Assembly: GCA_913054565.1 (NCBI GenBank)
Contig: CAJXHW010000063.1
Location: 1-9,023 of the forward strand
DNA from: an uncultured Kordia sp.
GTDB lineage: Bacteria > Bacteroidota > Bacteroidia > Flavobacteriales > Flavobacteriaceae
Direction of reading: 5' to 3'
DNA: 9,023 nucleotides
Within the stretch, counting starts at the first letter, position 1, and each line of letters opens with the position of its first letter. The notes beneath the pieces were generated by a model. That model searched no databases. It worked only from the letters and a program-made list of their open reading frames with translations, and was not told the DNA's origin. The translations under genes and the position numbers were made by a program. Shown in pieces: positions 1-6,233 of the stretch.

Positions 1-148
1 TTTATCATTTTATAAAATAACTTTTAATTACTTAACAAAAATATTTTACCCTTACTTAAACATATTCAAATACCTACTCTTGAAAATTAATTACTAAATT
101 CAAAACGATATTTACCCAATCTCCATCAATTAAATTTGTAAGTTTTAG

Positions 149-156
149 TATCTTTG
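149..156 (+). promoter_or_regulatory. Candidate -7 promoter box for folE
   Basis: TATCTTTG is an exact match to the Bacteroidota -7 consensus TAnnTTTG. It would place transcription start near position 160 and give folE a 5' leader of about 60 nt. I found no TTG/TTTG element at the usual 17-23 nt spacing upstream; the nearest TTTG (135-138) is too close. The rest of 1-220 is AT-rich, with no gene I can support. A short degenerate motif in AT-rich DNA can occur by chance, so this is an inference from position and sequence only. Confidence 0.4.
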
Positions 157-220
157 GCGTCTTAATCTGTATTCTAAATAACAGAGTGGCAAATTAAATA
201 TAATAACGAAACGTATTACT

Positions 221-880
221 GTGAAAGAAATAGACGACATTGGAGATAACCATATAGGAACTTCATTTGATACACCATTACGAGATGATGCATTTGATTT
301 GGATGACAAATCAAAAATTGAAGCTATTAAAAAAGATGTAGCTAGTATTATGCAAACATTAGGTTTAGACCTAAATGACGACAGCTTAAGTGGTACTCCA
401 AACAGAGTTGCAAAAATGTTTGTAAAAGAAATTTTTGGAGGCTTGCATCCAGACAACAAACCAAATGCCTCTACGTTTGACAACAAGTACAAATATGGTG
501 AAATGTTGGTTGAAAAAAACATTACCCTATACTCTACTTGTGAGCATCATTTACTGCCCATTGTTGGTAGAGCGCATGTGGCTTACATATCAAAAGGAAA
601 AGTTATTGGACTTTCTAAAATGAATCGTATTGTTGATTATTTTGCTAAAAGACCACAGGTACAAGAACGCCTAACTATACAAGTAGTTCGTGAATTACAA
701 AAAGCACTAGGTACAGATGATGTTGCTTGTGTAATTGACGCAAAACATTTATGCGTTAATTCTAGAGGAATTAGAGACATTGAAAGCAGCACAGTAACCT
801 CAGAGTTTGGAGGTGCATTTAAAGAAGATAAAGTACGAAGAGAATTTTTAGATTATATAAAACTAGACACTCAGTTTTAA
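221..880 (+). CDS. folE: GTP cyclohydrolase I (type IA, FolE)
   Basis: Cytosolic enzyme converting GTP to 7,8-dihydroneopterin triphosphate and formate, the first committed step of tetrahydrofolate synthesis. The protein is 219 residues, close to E. coli FolE (222). The zinc and active-site signature CEHHLLP is present: Cys107, His110 and Cys178 match the E. coli zinc ligands, and His109 and His176 match the catalytic histidines. The block around residues 130-151 (GLSKMNRIVDYFAKRPQVQER) and the NSRGIRD motif near residue 180 are also family-typical. The first ~20 residues (IGDNHIGTSFDTPLR) resemble flavobacterial homologues. The start is GTG: the frame is closed by a stop at 179-181, no ATG lies between that stop and 221, and the next in-frame ATG (residue 44) would remove conserved sequence. 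No Shine-Dalgarno-like motif precedes it. cysS follows after 45 nt with no terminator between, so co-transcription is likely. Confidence 0.96.
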   Translation: MKEIDDIGDNHIGTSFDTPLRDDAFDLDDKSKIEAIKKDVASIMQTLGLDLNDDSLSGTPNRVAKMFVKEIFGGLHPDNKPNASTFDNKYKYGEMLVEKNITLYSTCEHHLLPIVGRAHVAYISKGKVIGLSKMNRIVDYFAKRPQVQERLTIQVVRELQKALGTDDVACVIDAKHLCVNSRGIRDIESSTVTSEFGGAFKEDKVRREFLDYIKLDTQF

Positions 881-925
881 ACTGTCACATCCAACATTTT
901 AAGATTAAGCTCTAATACATAAGCA

Positions 926-2401
926 ATGAATACATATCAAAATCAACATATTAGAATTCAAAATTCCTTAACAGGAAAAAAAGAACTGTTTAAACCCATC
1001 GTTGATGGTTTTGTTGGTATGTACGTTTGTGGTCCTACTGTTTACAGTAATGTACACTTAGGTAATGTGAGAACTTTTATGAGTTTTGACATGATTTACC
1101 GCTACTTATTGCACCTTGGTTATAAAGTGCGTTATGTAAGAAACATTACGGATGCTGGTCATTTAACCGATGATGATGCCGAAGATAAAATTTCTACTAA
1201 AGCACGTTTAGAAAAATTAGAACCAATGGAAATTGTACAGAAATACACTGTAGATTTTCATGAAATATTAAGACGTTATAATTTCTTAGCACCAAGCATT
1301 GAACCAACTGCAACGGGTCATATTGTTGAACAGATTGAAGCCATTCAAAAAATTATTGATAACGGCTTAGCATACGTTGCAAACGGCTCTGTTTATTTTG
1401 ATGTGTTAAAATATAACGAAACTAACAATTACGGTATTTTATCAAAACGTGTTATTGAAGATGCTATTGAAAACACCAGAGCGTTAGACGGACAATCCGA
1501 TAAGAAAAACCCACAAGACTTTGCGCTTTGGAAACGTGCAGAACCAGAACATATTCAGCGTTGGAACTCACCTTGGTCAGAAGGTTTTCCTGGTTGGCAT
1601 TTGGAATGTACTGTAATGAGTACTAAATATTTAGGAGAACAATTTGATATACACGGTGGTGGAATGGATTTGAAGTTCCCACACCATGAATGTGAAATTG
1701 CTCAAGCAGAGGCTTGCAATCATAAAGCACCAGTAAATTACTGGATGCACACCAATATGTTAAACTTAAATGGTAAAAAAATGTCAAAATCTACAGGAAA
1801 TCACTTGTTACCACAAGAGATTTACTCTGGAGAAAACACTATTTTATCAAAAGCTTTTTCACCAAGTGTGACACGTTTTTTCAATATGCAAGCGCATTAT
1901 TCTAGTATTTTAGATTTATCAAACGATGCTTTGTTAGCCTCTGAAAAAGGTCATAATAGATTAATGGAAGCCATCAATTTGTTAGATAAAATCAATTCAG
2001 CTGACACATCAACTTTTGATATATCAGCATGGAAACAGAAATGTTATGACGCCATGAATGATGATTTTAACACACCAATTTTGATTGCTAATCTGTTTGA
2101 TGCTGTAAAGTTCATCAACCAACTAAATGATAAAAAAGCCAGTATTACAAGTAAAGACCTTGATCTTTTAACAAGCACTCTAAATGCATTTACTTTTGAC
2201 ATATTAGGCTTAATGAATGAGTCTAAATCTGATAACAATACAGATAAATTATCTGGAACAATTGAACTATTAATTAAATTAAGAGCCGAAGCAAAAGCCA
2301 ATAAAGATTACGCTTTATCTGATCAAATTAGAAATGAGTTAATAAGCTTAGGCGTACAGTTAAAAGATGGTAGAGAAGGTACTACATTCTCTTTAAATTA
2401 A
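926..2401 (+). CDS. cysS: Cysteinyl-tRNA synthetase
   Basis: Cytosolic class I aminoacyl-tRNA synthetase that activates cysteine with ATP and charges tRNA-Cys. It has 491 residues, versus 461 in E. coli. The Rossmann catalytic domain carries the HIGH-type motif as HLGN (residues 44-47), directly after [12 protein letters not shown], and the KMSKS loop at 285-289. The zinc site that discriminates cysteine is intact: Cys35, Cys228, His253 and Glu257, the last two within [20 protein letters not shown] and [14 protein letters not shown] are hallmark stretches. The DALR-type helical region and the C-terminal anticodon-binding part follow (roughly 320-491), ending in the typical [14 protein letters not shown]. 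The ATG at 926 sits just before the conserved N-terminus and has an A-rich leader without a Shine-Dalgarno motif. A strong intrinsic terminator begins 6 nt after the stop codon, which suggests that much cysS transcription ends there. Confidence 0.98.
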   Translation: MNTYQNQHIRIQNSLTGKKELFKPIVDGFVGMYVCGPTVYSNVHLGNVRTFMSFDMIYRYLLHLGYKVRYVRNITDAGHLTDDDAEDKISTKARLEKLEPMEIVQKYTVDFHEILRRYNFLAPSIEPTATGHIVEQIEAIQKIIDNGLAYVANGSVYFDVLKYNETNNYGILSKRVIEDAIENTRALDGQSDKKNPQDFALWKRAEPEHIQRWNSPWSEGFPGWHLECTVMSTKYLGEQFDIHGGGMDLKFPHHECEIAQAEACNHKAPVNYWMHTNMLNLNGKKMSKSTGNHLLPQEIYSGENTILSKAFSPSVTRFFNMQAHYSSILDLSNDALLASEKGHNRLMEAINLLDKINSADTSTFDISAWKQKCYDAMNDDFNTPILIANLFDAVKFINQLNDKKASITSKDLDLLTSTLNAFTFDILGLMNESKSDNNTDKLSGTIELLIKLRAEAKANKDYALSDQIRNELISLGVQLKDGREGTTFSLN

Positions 2402-2406
2402 TATAC

Positions 2407-2438
2407 AAAAGTCAGCACATATGCTGACTTTTCTTTTT
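2407..2438 (+). terminator. Intrinsic terminator between cysS and yidD
   Basis: A perfect 11-bp inverted repeat: left arm AAAAGTCAGCA (2407-2417), loop CATA (2418-2421), right arm TGCTGACTTTT (2422-2432), followed by CTTTTT (2433-2438). The core stem is GTCAGCA/TGCTGAC, and the combined T-tract runs 2429-2438. It begins 6 nt after the cysS stop and ends at the base before the yidD ATG at 2439. It therefore either terminates the cysS transcript, with yidD made by read-through, or acts as a hairpin just ahead of the yidD start codon. Confidence 0.85.
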
Positions 2439-2675
2439 ATGCTCAAAAAAATAGCTACATACCCATTTATACTAATCATACGGTTTTACCAAGTTGCAAT
2501 TTCACCATTCACGCCTGCAGCATGTCGCTTCTCTCCTACCTGTTCTAGTTACTCATTAGAGGCTTTACAAGTTCACGGATTATTAAAAGGAAGTTGGCTA
2601 GCCATTAAACGTATTGGAAAATGCCATCCTTGGGGTGGTTCTGGTTATGATCCCGTGCCTAAAAAAGACTCTTAA
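2439..2675 (+). CDS. yidD: Membrane protein insertion efficiency factor YidD
   Basis: A small inner-membrane-associated protein of 78 residues. In E. coli, YidD is linked to YidC and aids insertion of membrane proteins; its exact mechanism is not settled. The family signature is essentially complete: a hydrophobic or amphipathic N-terminus (residues 5-21), [24 protein letters not shown] with Cys29 and Cys35, [14 protein letters not shown], and [14 protein letters not shown] with Cys62. I chose the ATG at 2439. The in-frame ATG at 2421 lies inside the terminator hairpin and would add six residues (MLTFLF) not expected in the family. Unlike the rpmH-rnpA-yidD-yidC arrangement of many bacteria, it sits here between cysS and a glycosyltransferase, without rnpA or yidC nearby. 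Expression probably depends on read-through of the terminator that ends at its start codon. The glycosyltransferase starts 34 nt downstream. Confidence 0.95.
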   Translation: MLKKIATYPFILIIRFYQVAISPFTPAACRFSPTCSSYSLEALQVHGLLKGSWLAIKRIGKCHPWGGSGYDPVPKKDS

Positions 2676-2709
2676 TAAAAGAGATTACAAATTATACTAT
2701 ATTCGTAAT

Positions 2710-3696
2710 ATGAAATTAGCAATTGTCATTTTAAACTGGAATGGACAGCAGCTCTTAGAGCAATTTTTACCATCCATTGTTTCTTACTCTAAAGAAGCTA
2801 AAATTTATATTGCTGATAATGCTTCTACTGATAATTCAATCGAATTTGTTTCTGCCAATTATCCAGAAATAATCATCATAAAAAACAATATAAATGGCGG
2901 TTACGCCAAAGGTTATAATGATGCATTAAAGCATATTACCGCTGATGTATATTGTTTATTAAACTCCGATATTGAAGTTACAGAAAATTGGTTAGTCCCT
3001 ATAGTTTCTGTATTTAAAACCGATAAAAACATTGCAGCTATACAACCAAAAATATTAGATTACAAAGACAAGTCTAAATTTGAATATGCAGGTGCAGGAG
3101 GCGGATTTATAGATAAATATGGCTACCCATTTTGTAGAGGTAGAATATTTGACAACATAGAAACAGACACTAATCAGTACAATGATACGATTGATATCTT
3201 TTGGGCTTCTGGCGCCTGTTTATTCATCAAGAGTGAGGTCTACCATAAATTAAATGGTTTTGATGAAAACTACTTTGCTCATCAAGAGGAAATAGATTTG
3301 TGTTGGCGCATTCAAAATAGCGGTCAACTAATTAAATATGTTGGCGCATCAAGCGTCTACCATGTTGGTGGGGCAACTTTAACTACACAAAATCCCAAAA
3401 AAACCTTTTTAAACTTCAGGAACTCGTTGTTTAATTTGATTAAAAATTTACCAAAAAACAAAGGTTTCTGGTTAGTTTTTACTCGCTTATGTTTAGACGG
3501 TTTAGCAGGCATAAAATATATGTTAGATGGCAAACCTTTACACACCTTTGCTATTATAAAAGCACATTTTAGTTTTTATGGAAATCTATACAAGATGCTT
3601 AAAAAGAGAACTTCTTCTTTAAAAAAACATGATTATTTCAATACTAAAAGTATTGTTTGGGATTATTTTGTTAAAGGTAAAAAAACTTATATATAA
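2710..3696 (+). CDS. Family 2 glycosyltransferase (rhamnosyltransferase-like)
   Basis: A GT-A fold glycosyltransferase of 328 residues, predicted to transfer a sugar from a nucleotide-sugar donor onto a cell-surface glycan. Visible GT2 features, in order: VILNWNGQQLL (residues 7-16); ADNASTDNS (35-43), the nucleotide-binding aspartates; GGYAKGYNDAL (63-73); NSDIE (85-89) in the DXD position for metal and sugar; FWASGACLFIKS (164-175); and FDENYFAHQEEIDLCWRI (184-201), with acidic residues expected to hold the catalytic base; then HVGGAT and NFRNSL. This resembles the WbbL-like rhamnosyltransferase subgroup, but donor and acceptor cannot be read from sequence. There is no signal peptide or clear transmembrane helix; the tail (KMLKKRTSSLKKHD) is basic and might contact the membrane. 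The frame stays open back to 2614, but that start would overlap yidD by 62 nt and add 32 atypical residues, so the ATG at 2710 is preferred. No other glycan genes are in view. Confidence 0.88.
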   Translation: MKLAIVILNWNGQQLLEQFLPSIVSYSKEAKIYIADNASTDNSIEFVSANYPEIIIIKNNINGGYAKGYNDALKHITADVYCLLNSDIEVTENWLVPIVSVFKTDKNIAAIQPKILDYKDKSKFEYAGAGGGFIDKYGYPFCRGRIFDNIETDTNQYNDTIDIFWASGACLFIKSEVYHKLNGFDENYFAHQEEIDLCWRIQNSGQLIKYVGASSVYHVGGATLTTQNPKKTFLNFRNSLFNLIKNLPKNKGFWLVFTRLCLDGLAGIKYMLDGKPLHTFAIIKAHFSFYGNLYKMLKKRTSSLKKHDYFNTKSIVWDYFVKGKKTYI

Positions 3697-3742
3697 AAAA
3701 ACCAGAAGTTATAACTACTGGTTTTTTTATATATAAGTTTTT
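3681..3742. terminator. Bidirectional terminator between convergent genes
   Basis: A perfect 25-bp inverted repeat pairs 3681-3705 with 3718-3742 around a 12-nt loop (3706-3717), which itself contains the palindrome AGTTATAACT. The inner stem CCAG/CTGG is flanked by A7 on one side and T7 on the other, so each strand reads as a hairpin followed by a run of U. The left arm includes the last four codons and the stop of the glycosyltransferase. The right arm ends 7 nt before the aconitase stop codon. Symmetry and position suggest it ends transcription from both sides. Confidence 0.85.
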
Positions 3743-3749
3743 ACTTTAA

Positions 3750-6017
3750 TTAAGCATTTTGCTTCTTTATTAAGTTTAATGCAGACCCTTCATTATACCA
3801 ATCTATCTGACCTTGGTTATATGTATGGTTTGCTATTATTACATCTTTACTTCCGTCAGCATGAACTGCTTCAATAGTTAATGGTTTTCCTGGAGCAAAC
3901 TCATTTAAGTCTATGAAGTTAAAAGTATCATCTTCTTGAATTAAATCGTAATCTGCCTCGTTAGCAAATGTTAACCCTAACATCCCTTGTTTTTTTAAGT
4001 TTGTTTCATGAATACGTGCAAAGGACTTTACAAGTACAGCAGCTACACCTAAATGGCGTGGTTCCATTGCAGCATGCTCTCTAGAAGATCCTTCACCATA
4101 ATTATGATCGCCAACAACAATTGTATTAATTCCAGCTGCTTTGTATGCACGTGCAGTAGCAGGCACTGCATCATATTCTCTATTTAACTGACTTTTCACA
4201 AAGTTAGTTTTCATGTTGTAAGCATTTACAGCCCCTATTAAACAGTTGTTAGAAATATTATCTAAATGCCCACGAAAACGCAACCATGGTCCTGCCATAG
4301 AAATGTGATCAGTTGTGCATTTACCGTGAGCTTTTATTAATAATTTAGCCCCTTTAATATCGTTACCCAATGGCGTAAACGGTGATAATAATTGTAATCT
4401 TTCTGATTCTGGATTCACTTTAATTTCAACTCCGCTTCCATCTTCTTCTGGGGCTAAATAACCATCATCCTTAACTTCAAATCCTTTTGGAGGTAACTCC
4501 CAACCTGTTGGCTCATCTAACATGACCTCTTCTCCATTTTGATTGATTAACTTATCTGTAATCGGGTTAAAGTCTAAACGACCCGCGATGGCTATGGCAG
4601 CTGTTATTTCTGGAGACCCAACGAATGCGTGTGTATTTGGATTACCATCTGCTCGTTTGGCAAAGTTTCTATTAAACGAATGGACTATACTGTTTTTAGG
4701 TGCATTTTTAGGATCGCTATATCTTGCCCATTGCCCAATACATGGCCCACAAGCATTGGTAAATATTTTTGCATTTAGCTTTTCAAAAACTTCAAGGATC
4801 CCATCACGATCAGCTGTATAACGCACTTTTTCTGAACCAGGGTTTATACCTAGTTCAGACTTCATCTTTAACCCCTTATCTAGCGCTTGCTGCGCAATTG
4901 AAGCCGCACGCGATAAGTCTTCATAAGAGGAGTTAGTACAAGAACCTATTAGCCCCCATTCTACTTTTAACGGCCAATCATTTTCATTAGCTTTAGCAGT
5001 CATATCACCTCCAACTTTTGTTGATAAGTCTGGTGTAAAAGGACCGTTTAATAACGGACTCAATTCTGACAAGTTAATTTCAATAACCTGATCAAAATAC
5101 TGTTCTGGGTTTGCATATACTTCAACATCACCTGTTAAATGCTCTTTTACCTCATTTGCTGCATCAGCAACATCATCTCTATCCGTAGCACGCAAATAAC
5201 GCTCCATAGATTTATCATAACCAAAAGTAGATGTGGTTGCTCCTATTTCAGCCCCCATGTTACAAATTGTACCCTTACCAGTACACGACATTCCTGTAGC
5301 TCCTGGCCCAAAATATTCTACTATAGCACCCGTTCCTCCTTTTACAGTAAGGATATCGGCTACTTTTAATATAACATCTTTAGGAGCTGTCCAACCAGAT
5401 AGTTTCCCAGTTAATTTAACTCCAATAAGTTTCGGAAATTTTAACTCCCAAGCCATGCCTGCCATTACGTCAACAGCATCAGCTCCTCCAACACCAATAG
5501 CAACCATTCCTAACCCTCCAGCATTTACCGTATGTGAATCTGTACCAATCATCATTCCTCCTGGAAATGCATAATTTTCTAAAACTACTTGATGAATAAT
5601 TCCTGCTCCTGGTTTCCAAAAACCTATACCATATTTATTAGATACTGATTCTAAAAAGTTAAAAACCTCATTGGAATTGTTTAAAGCGTATTGTAAATCT
5701 TCTGAGGCTCCTACTCTTGCTTGAATCAAGTGATCACAATGCACTGTTGTTGGCACAGCAACTTGTTTCTTACCTGCTTGCATAAACTGCAATAATGCCA
5801 TTTGAGCAGTCGCATCTTGGCATGCTATTCTATCCGGAGCAAAATCAACATAATCTTTTCCTCTTGAATACGCCGTAGTTGCTTTCCCGTTCCAAAGATG
5901 TGTATATAAAATTTTCTCTGCAAGTGTTAAAGGTTTTCCGGTTAATTTTCTAGCTGCAGTAACGCGTTCTTCAAATTTACTGTAAACTCCTTTAATCATA
6001 TCTATATCAAAAGCCAT
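3750..6017 (-). CDS. acn: Aconitate hydratase, mitochondrial type
   Basis: TCA-cycle [4Fe-4S] enzyme isomerising citrate to isocitrate via cis-aconitate in the cytoplasm. It has 755 residues, matching mitochondrial aconitase rather than the ~890-residue AcnA/IRP1 type. Cluster ligands are Cys360 (in GSCTNSS), Cys423 and Cys426 (in [10 protein letters not shown]). The swivel-domain active-site loop [15 protein letters not shown] contains Ser644, Ser645 and Arg646. All four positions checked against pig mitochondrial aconitase (Cys358, 421, 424 and Ser642) are shifted by a constant +2. Asp95-His96 (VHCDHLI) and Asp160/His162 (GTDSHT) are the other active-site residues. The ATG at 6017 gives [12 protein letters not shown], the usual flavobacterial N-terminus. 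An upstream in-frame ATG at 6044 would add nine residues and would lie only a few bases from the predicted transcription start. It lies 216 nt downstream of acnB, with a terminator between. Some annotation schemes call it acnA. Confidence 0.96.
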   Translation of the reverse strand: MAFDIDMIKGVYSKFEERVTAARKLTGKPLTLAEKILYTHLWNGKATTAYSRGKDYVDFAPDRIACQDATAQMALLQFMQAGKKQVAVPTTVHCDHLIQARVGASEDLQYALNNSNEVFNFLESVSNKYGIGFWKPGAGIIHQVVLENYAFPGGMMIGTDSHTVNAGGLGMVAIGVGGADAVDVMAGMAWELKFPKLIGVKLTGKLSGWTAPKDVILKVADILTVKGGTGAIVEYFGPGATGMSCTGKGTICNMGAEIGATTSTFGYDKSMERYLRATDRDDVADAANEVKEHLTGDVEVYANPEQYFDQVIEINLSELSPLLNGPFTPDLSTKVGGDMTAKANENDWPLKVEWGLIGSCTNSSYEDLSRAASIAQQALDKGLKMKSELGINPGSEKVRYTADRDGILEVFEKLNAKIFTNACGPCIGQWARYSDPKNAPKNSIVHSFNRNFAKRADGNPNTHAFVGSPEITAAIAIAGRLDFNPITDKLINQNGEEVMLDEPTGWELPPKGFEVKDDGYLAPEEDGSGVEIKVNPESERLQLLSPFTPLGNDIKGAKLLIKAHGKCTTDHISMAGPWLRFRGHLDNISNNCLIGAVNAYNMKTNFVKSQLNREYDAVPATARAYKAAGINTIVVGDHNYGEGSSREHAAMEPRHLGVAAVLVKSFARIHETNLKKQGMLGLTFANEADYDLIQEDDTFNFIDLNEFAPGKPLTIEAVHADGSKDVIIANHTYNQGQIDWYNEGSALNLIKKQNA

Positions 6018-6052
6018 ATCTATTTTTAGTTTTATTTTGAACACTAATTTAG

Positions 6053-6060
6053 CAAAAATA
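6053..6060 (-). promoter_or_regulatory. Candidate -7 promoter box for aconitase
   Basis: Read on the - strand, this is TATTTTTG, an exact match to the Bacteroidota -7 consensus TAnnTTTG. It implies transcription starting around 6046-6049 and a leader of about 30 nt before the ATG at 6017. It lies after the acnB terminator in the direction of transcription, where a separate promoter would be needed. No convincing -33 TTG/TTTG was found at the usual spacing, so the call rests on one motif plus position. Confidence 0.45.
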
Positions 6061-6128
6061 ATAGATAAAAGCTGTCTGTTTATTTAATTATACCTCAATA
6101 AATGGTTGATAATTAAATGATAACTTAT

Positions 6129-6161
6129 AAAAAAGAAACCCGAGTTGTACAACTCGGGTTT
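6129..6161 (-). terminator. Intrinsic terminator of acnB
   Basis: A perfect 26-nt palindrome spans 6136-6161 (half-site AAACCCGAGTTGT), giving a GC-containing stem, CCCGAG/CTCGGG, closed by a short loop around GTAC. On the - strand it is followed by TTTCTTTTTTA, a good U-tract. It lies about 72 nt beyond the acnB stop codon and upstream of the aconitase start. On the + strand the trailing T-run is weaker (TTTTATATA), so it is assigned to acnB. Confidence 0.85.
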
Positions 6162-6233
6162 TATATATTCTCATAAACAATATAATTACATAGTCTGAAC
6201 TATAAAAAATATCACTTCTAAATTGTTTAGTAA

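Noticed and set aside
2..97. Open + frame running from the left edge to a TAA at 95-97, possibly the 3' end of an upstream gene.
   Set aside because: The 31-codon translation is dominated by residues with AT-rich codons (F, Y, K, N, L, I) and has no recognisable motif; chance in AT-rich non-coding DNA is the simpler explanation.
166..185. Weak hairpin TCTGT/ACAGA in the predicted folE leader, considered as a riboswitch fragment.
   Set aside because: Only 5 bp around a 10-nt loop, with no conserved riboswitch core visible.
872..884. CAGTTTTAAACTG dyad across the folE stop codon, considered as a terminator.
   Set aside because: The usable stem is only about 4 bp and no T-tract follows; it does not separate folE from cysS.
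2191..2198. TACTTTTG, an exact TAnnTTTG match inside cysS, considered as an internal promoter for yidD.
   Set aside because: It lies 240 nt before yidD and upstream of the 2407-2438 terminator, so it would not bypass it; it encodes conserved cysS sequence and is probably chance.
2421..2438. Alternative upstream ATG for yidD at 2421.
   Set aside because: It lies within the terminator hairpin and adds six residues (MLTFLF) outside the YidD family pattern.
2614..2709. Extended N-terminus of the glycosyltransferase frame back to 2614.
   Set aside because: It would overlap yidD by 62 nt, and the extra 32 residues precede the normal GT2 beginning KLAIVILNWNG.
5233..5574. A 113-codon + strand open frame antisense to aconitase.
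   Set aside because: It overlaps the highly conserved cluster-domain coding sequence on the other strand, has no family motif, and is a shadow frame.
6175..6228. AAACAAT/ATTGTTT inverted repeat with a small ATAGT/ACTAT hairpin inside it, just after the acnB stop.
   Set aside because: Seven- and five-bp A/T-rich matches over 40 nt are expected by chance here; the strong terminator at 6129-6161 explains the region better.
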